This document shows positions 12,418 to 12,494 of a stretch of 12,494 nucleotides of DNA, piece after piece. Both the position numbers and the translations under genes were made by a program. The notes below the pieces were generated by a model that saw only the letters and a program-made list of their open reading frames with translations, did not search any database and had not been told where the DNA came from. The DNA is taken from contig NZ_JBEKVH010000120.1 in the NCBI RefSeq assembly GCF_049514155.1, positions 1 to 12,494 on the forward strand, in the 5' to 3' direction. The stretch's first letter is position 1; every line of letters begins with the position of its first letter. The DNA comes from Roseiarcus sp049514155. Its GTDB lineage: Bacteria > Pseudomonadota > Alphaproteobacteria > Rhizobiales > Beijerinckiaceae.

Positions 12418-12494
12418 ATGCTGACCAGAAAGCAAAGCGAGCTGCTGCGCTTCATTCACGAGCGTCTGCTGGCCGAGGGGGTTCCGCCCTCCTT
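12418..12494 (+). CDS. lexA: LexA repressor, N-terminus (cut by window edge)
   Basis: LexA represses the SOS DNA-damage genes and cleaves itself when RecA filaments form. The visible 25 codons read MLTRKQSELLRFIHERL and then end in GVPPS, the standard alphaproteobacterial LexA N-terminus and the first helix of its winged helix-turn-helix. The ATG at 12418 has GGGGAG six bases upstream. The SOS box about 100 bases upstream supports the call. The catalytic Ser-Lys domain is outside the window. Confidence 0.93.
   Translation, partial: MLTRKQSELLRFIHERLLAEGVPPS

Noticed and set aside
1..12494. CRISPR array, tRNA or rRNA gene, insertion sequence or attachment site
   Set aside because: I looked for spaced direct repeats, tRNA-like cloverleaves, transposase motifs and target-site duplications around the defence pair and saw none; a dedicated search was not possible.

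Overview
The window is GC-rich DNA with mostly alphaproteobacterial features, probably from the order Hyphomicrobiales (Rhizobiales). The evidence is the gene order cyclophilin-cyclophilin-queA-tgt, a LexA N-terminus of the alphaproteobacterial type, a GAAC-N7-GAAC SOS box in front of it, and frequent non-ATG starts. A methanotroph or Beijerinckiaceae-like host is possible, but I cannot show it from this sequence.

Region 1 (1-4794, all minus strand). In transcription order this is a secreted cyclophilin, a cytosolic cyclophilin, an AAA ATPase plus HNH nuclease pair that matches the Septu (PtuA/PtuB) antiphage system, then queA and the first 88 codons of tgt (cut by the window edge). The two cyclophilins and queA-tgt form a familiar housekeeping block. 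The defence pair sits inside it: the nuclease stop codon is three bases before the queA GTG start. A long near-perfect hairpin lies between queA and tgt. This is the accessory part of the window and the most interesting one. An inferred but testable link is that PtuAB from a related retron system is reported to attack tRNA-Tyr, one of the tRNAs that QueA and Tgt modify.

Region 2 (4795-7409). A Crp/Fnr-family regulator (minus) is divergent from a soluble globin-coupled chemoreceptor (plus). The gap between them holds a strong AT-rich dyad that looks like an operator. The receptor carries the protoglobin proximal-histidine motif and ends in a CheR-docking-type pentapeptide.

Region 3 (7410-10817). 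A TrpB2-type PLP enzyme (minus) is divergent from an LpxL/HtrB-type acyltransferase (plus), with plausible promoters for both. Next comes xth (exonuclease III), which appears to start with CTG behind a GGAG ribosome-binding site. Its leader is made of degenerate heptamers that form alternative hairpins.

Region 4 (10814-12494). A SAM-dependent methyltransferase (minus) converges on xth with a 4-base overlap. It is followed by a small lipoprotein and the start of lexA, whose promoter contains one perfect and one near-perfect SOS box. No tRNA, rRNA, insertion sequence or CRISPR array was seen, and no gene-free stretch exceeds 300 bases.
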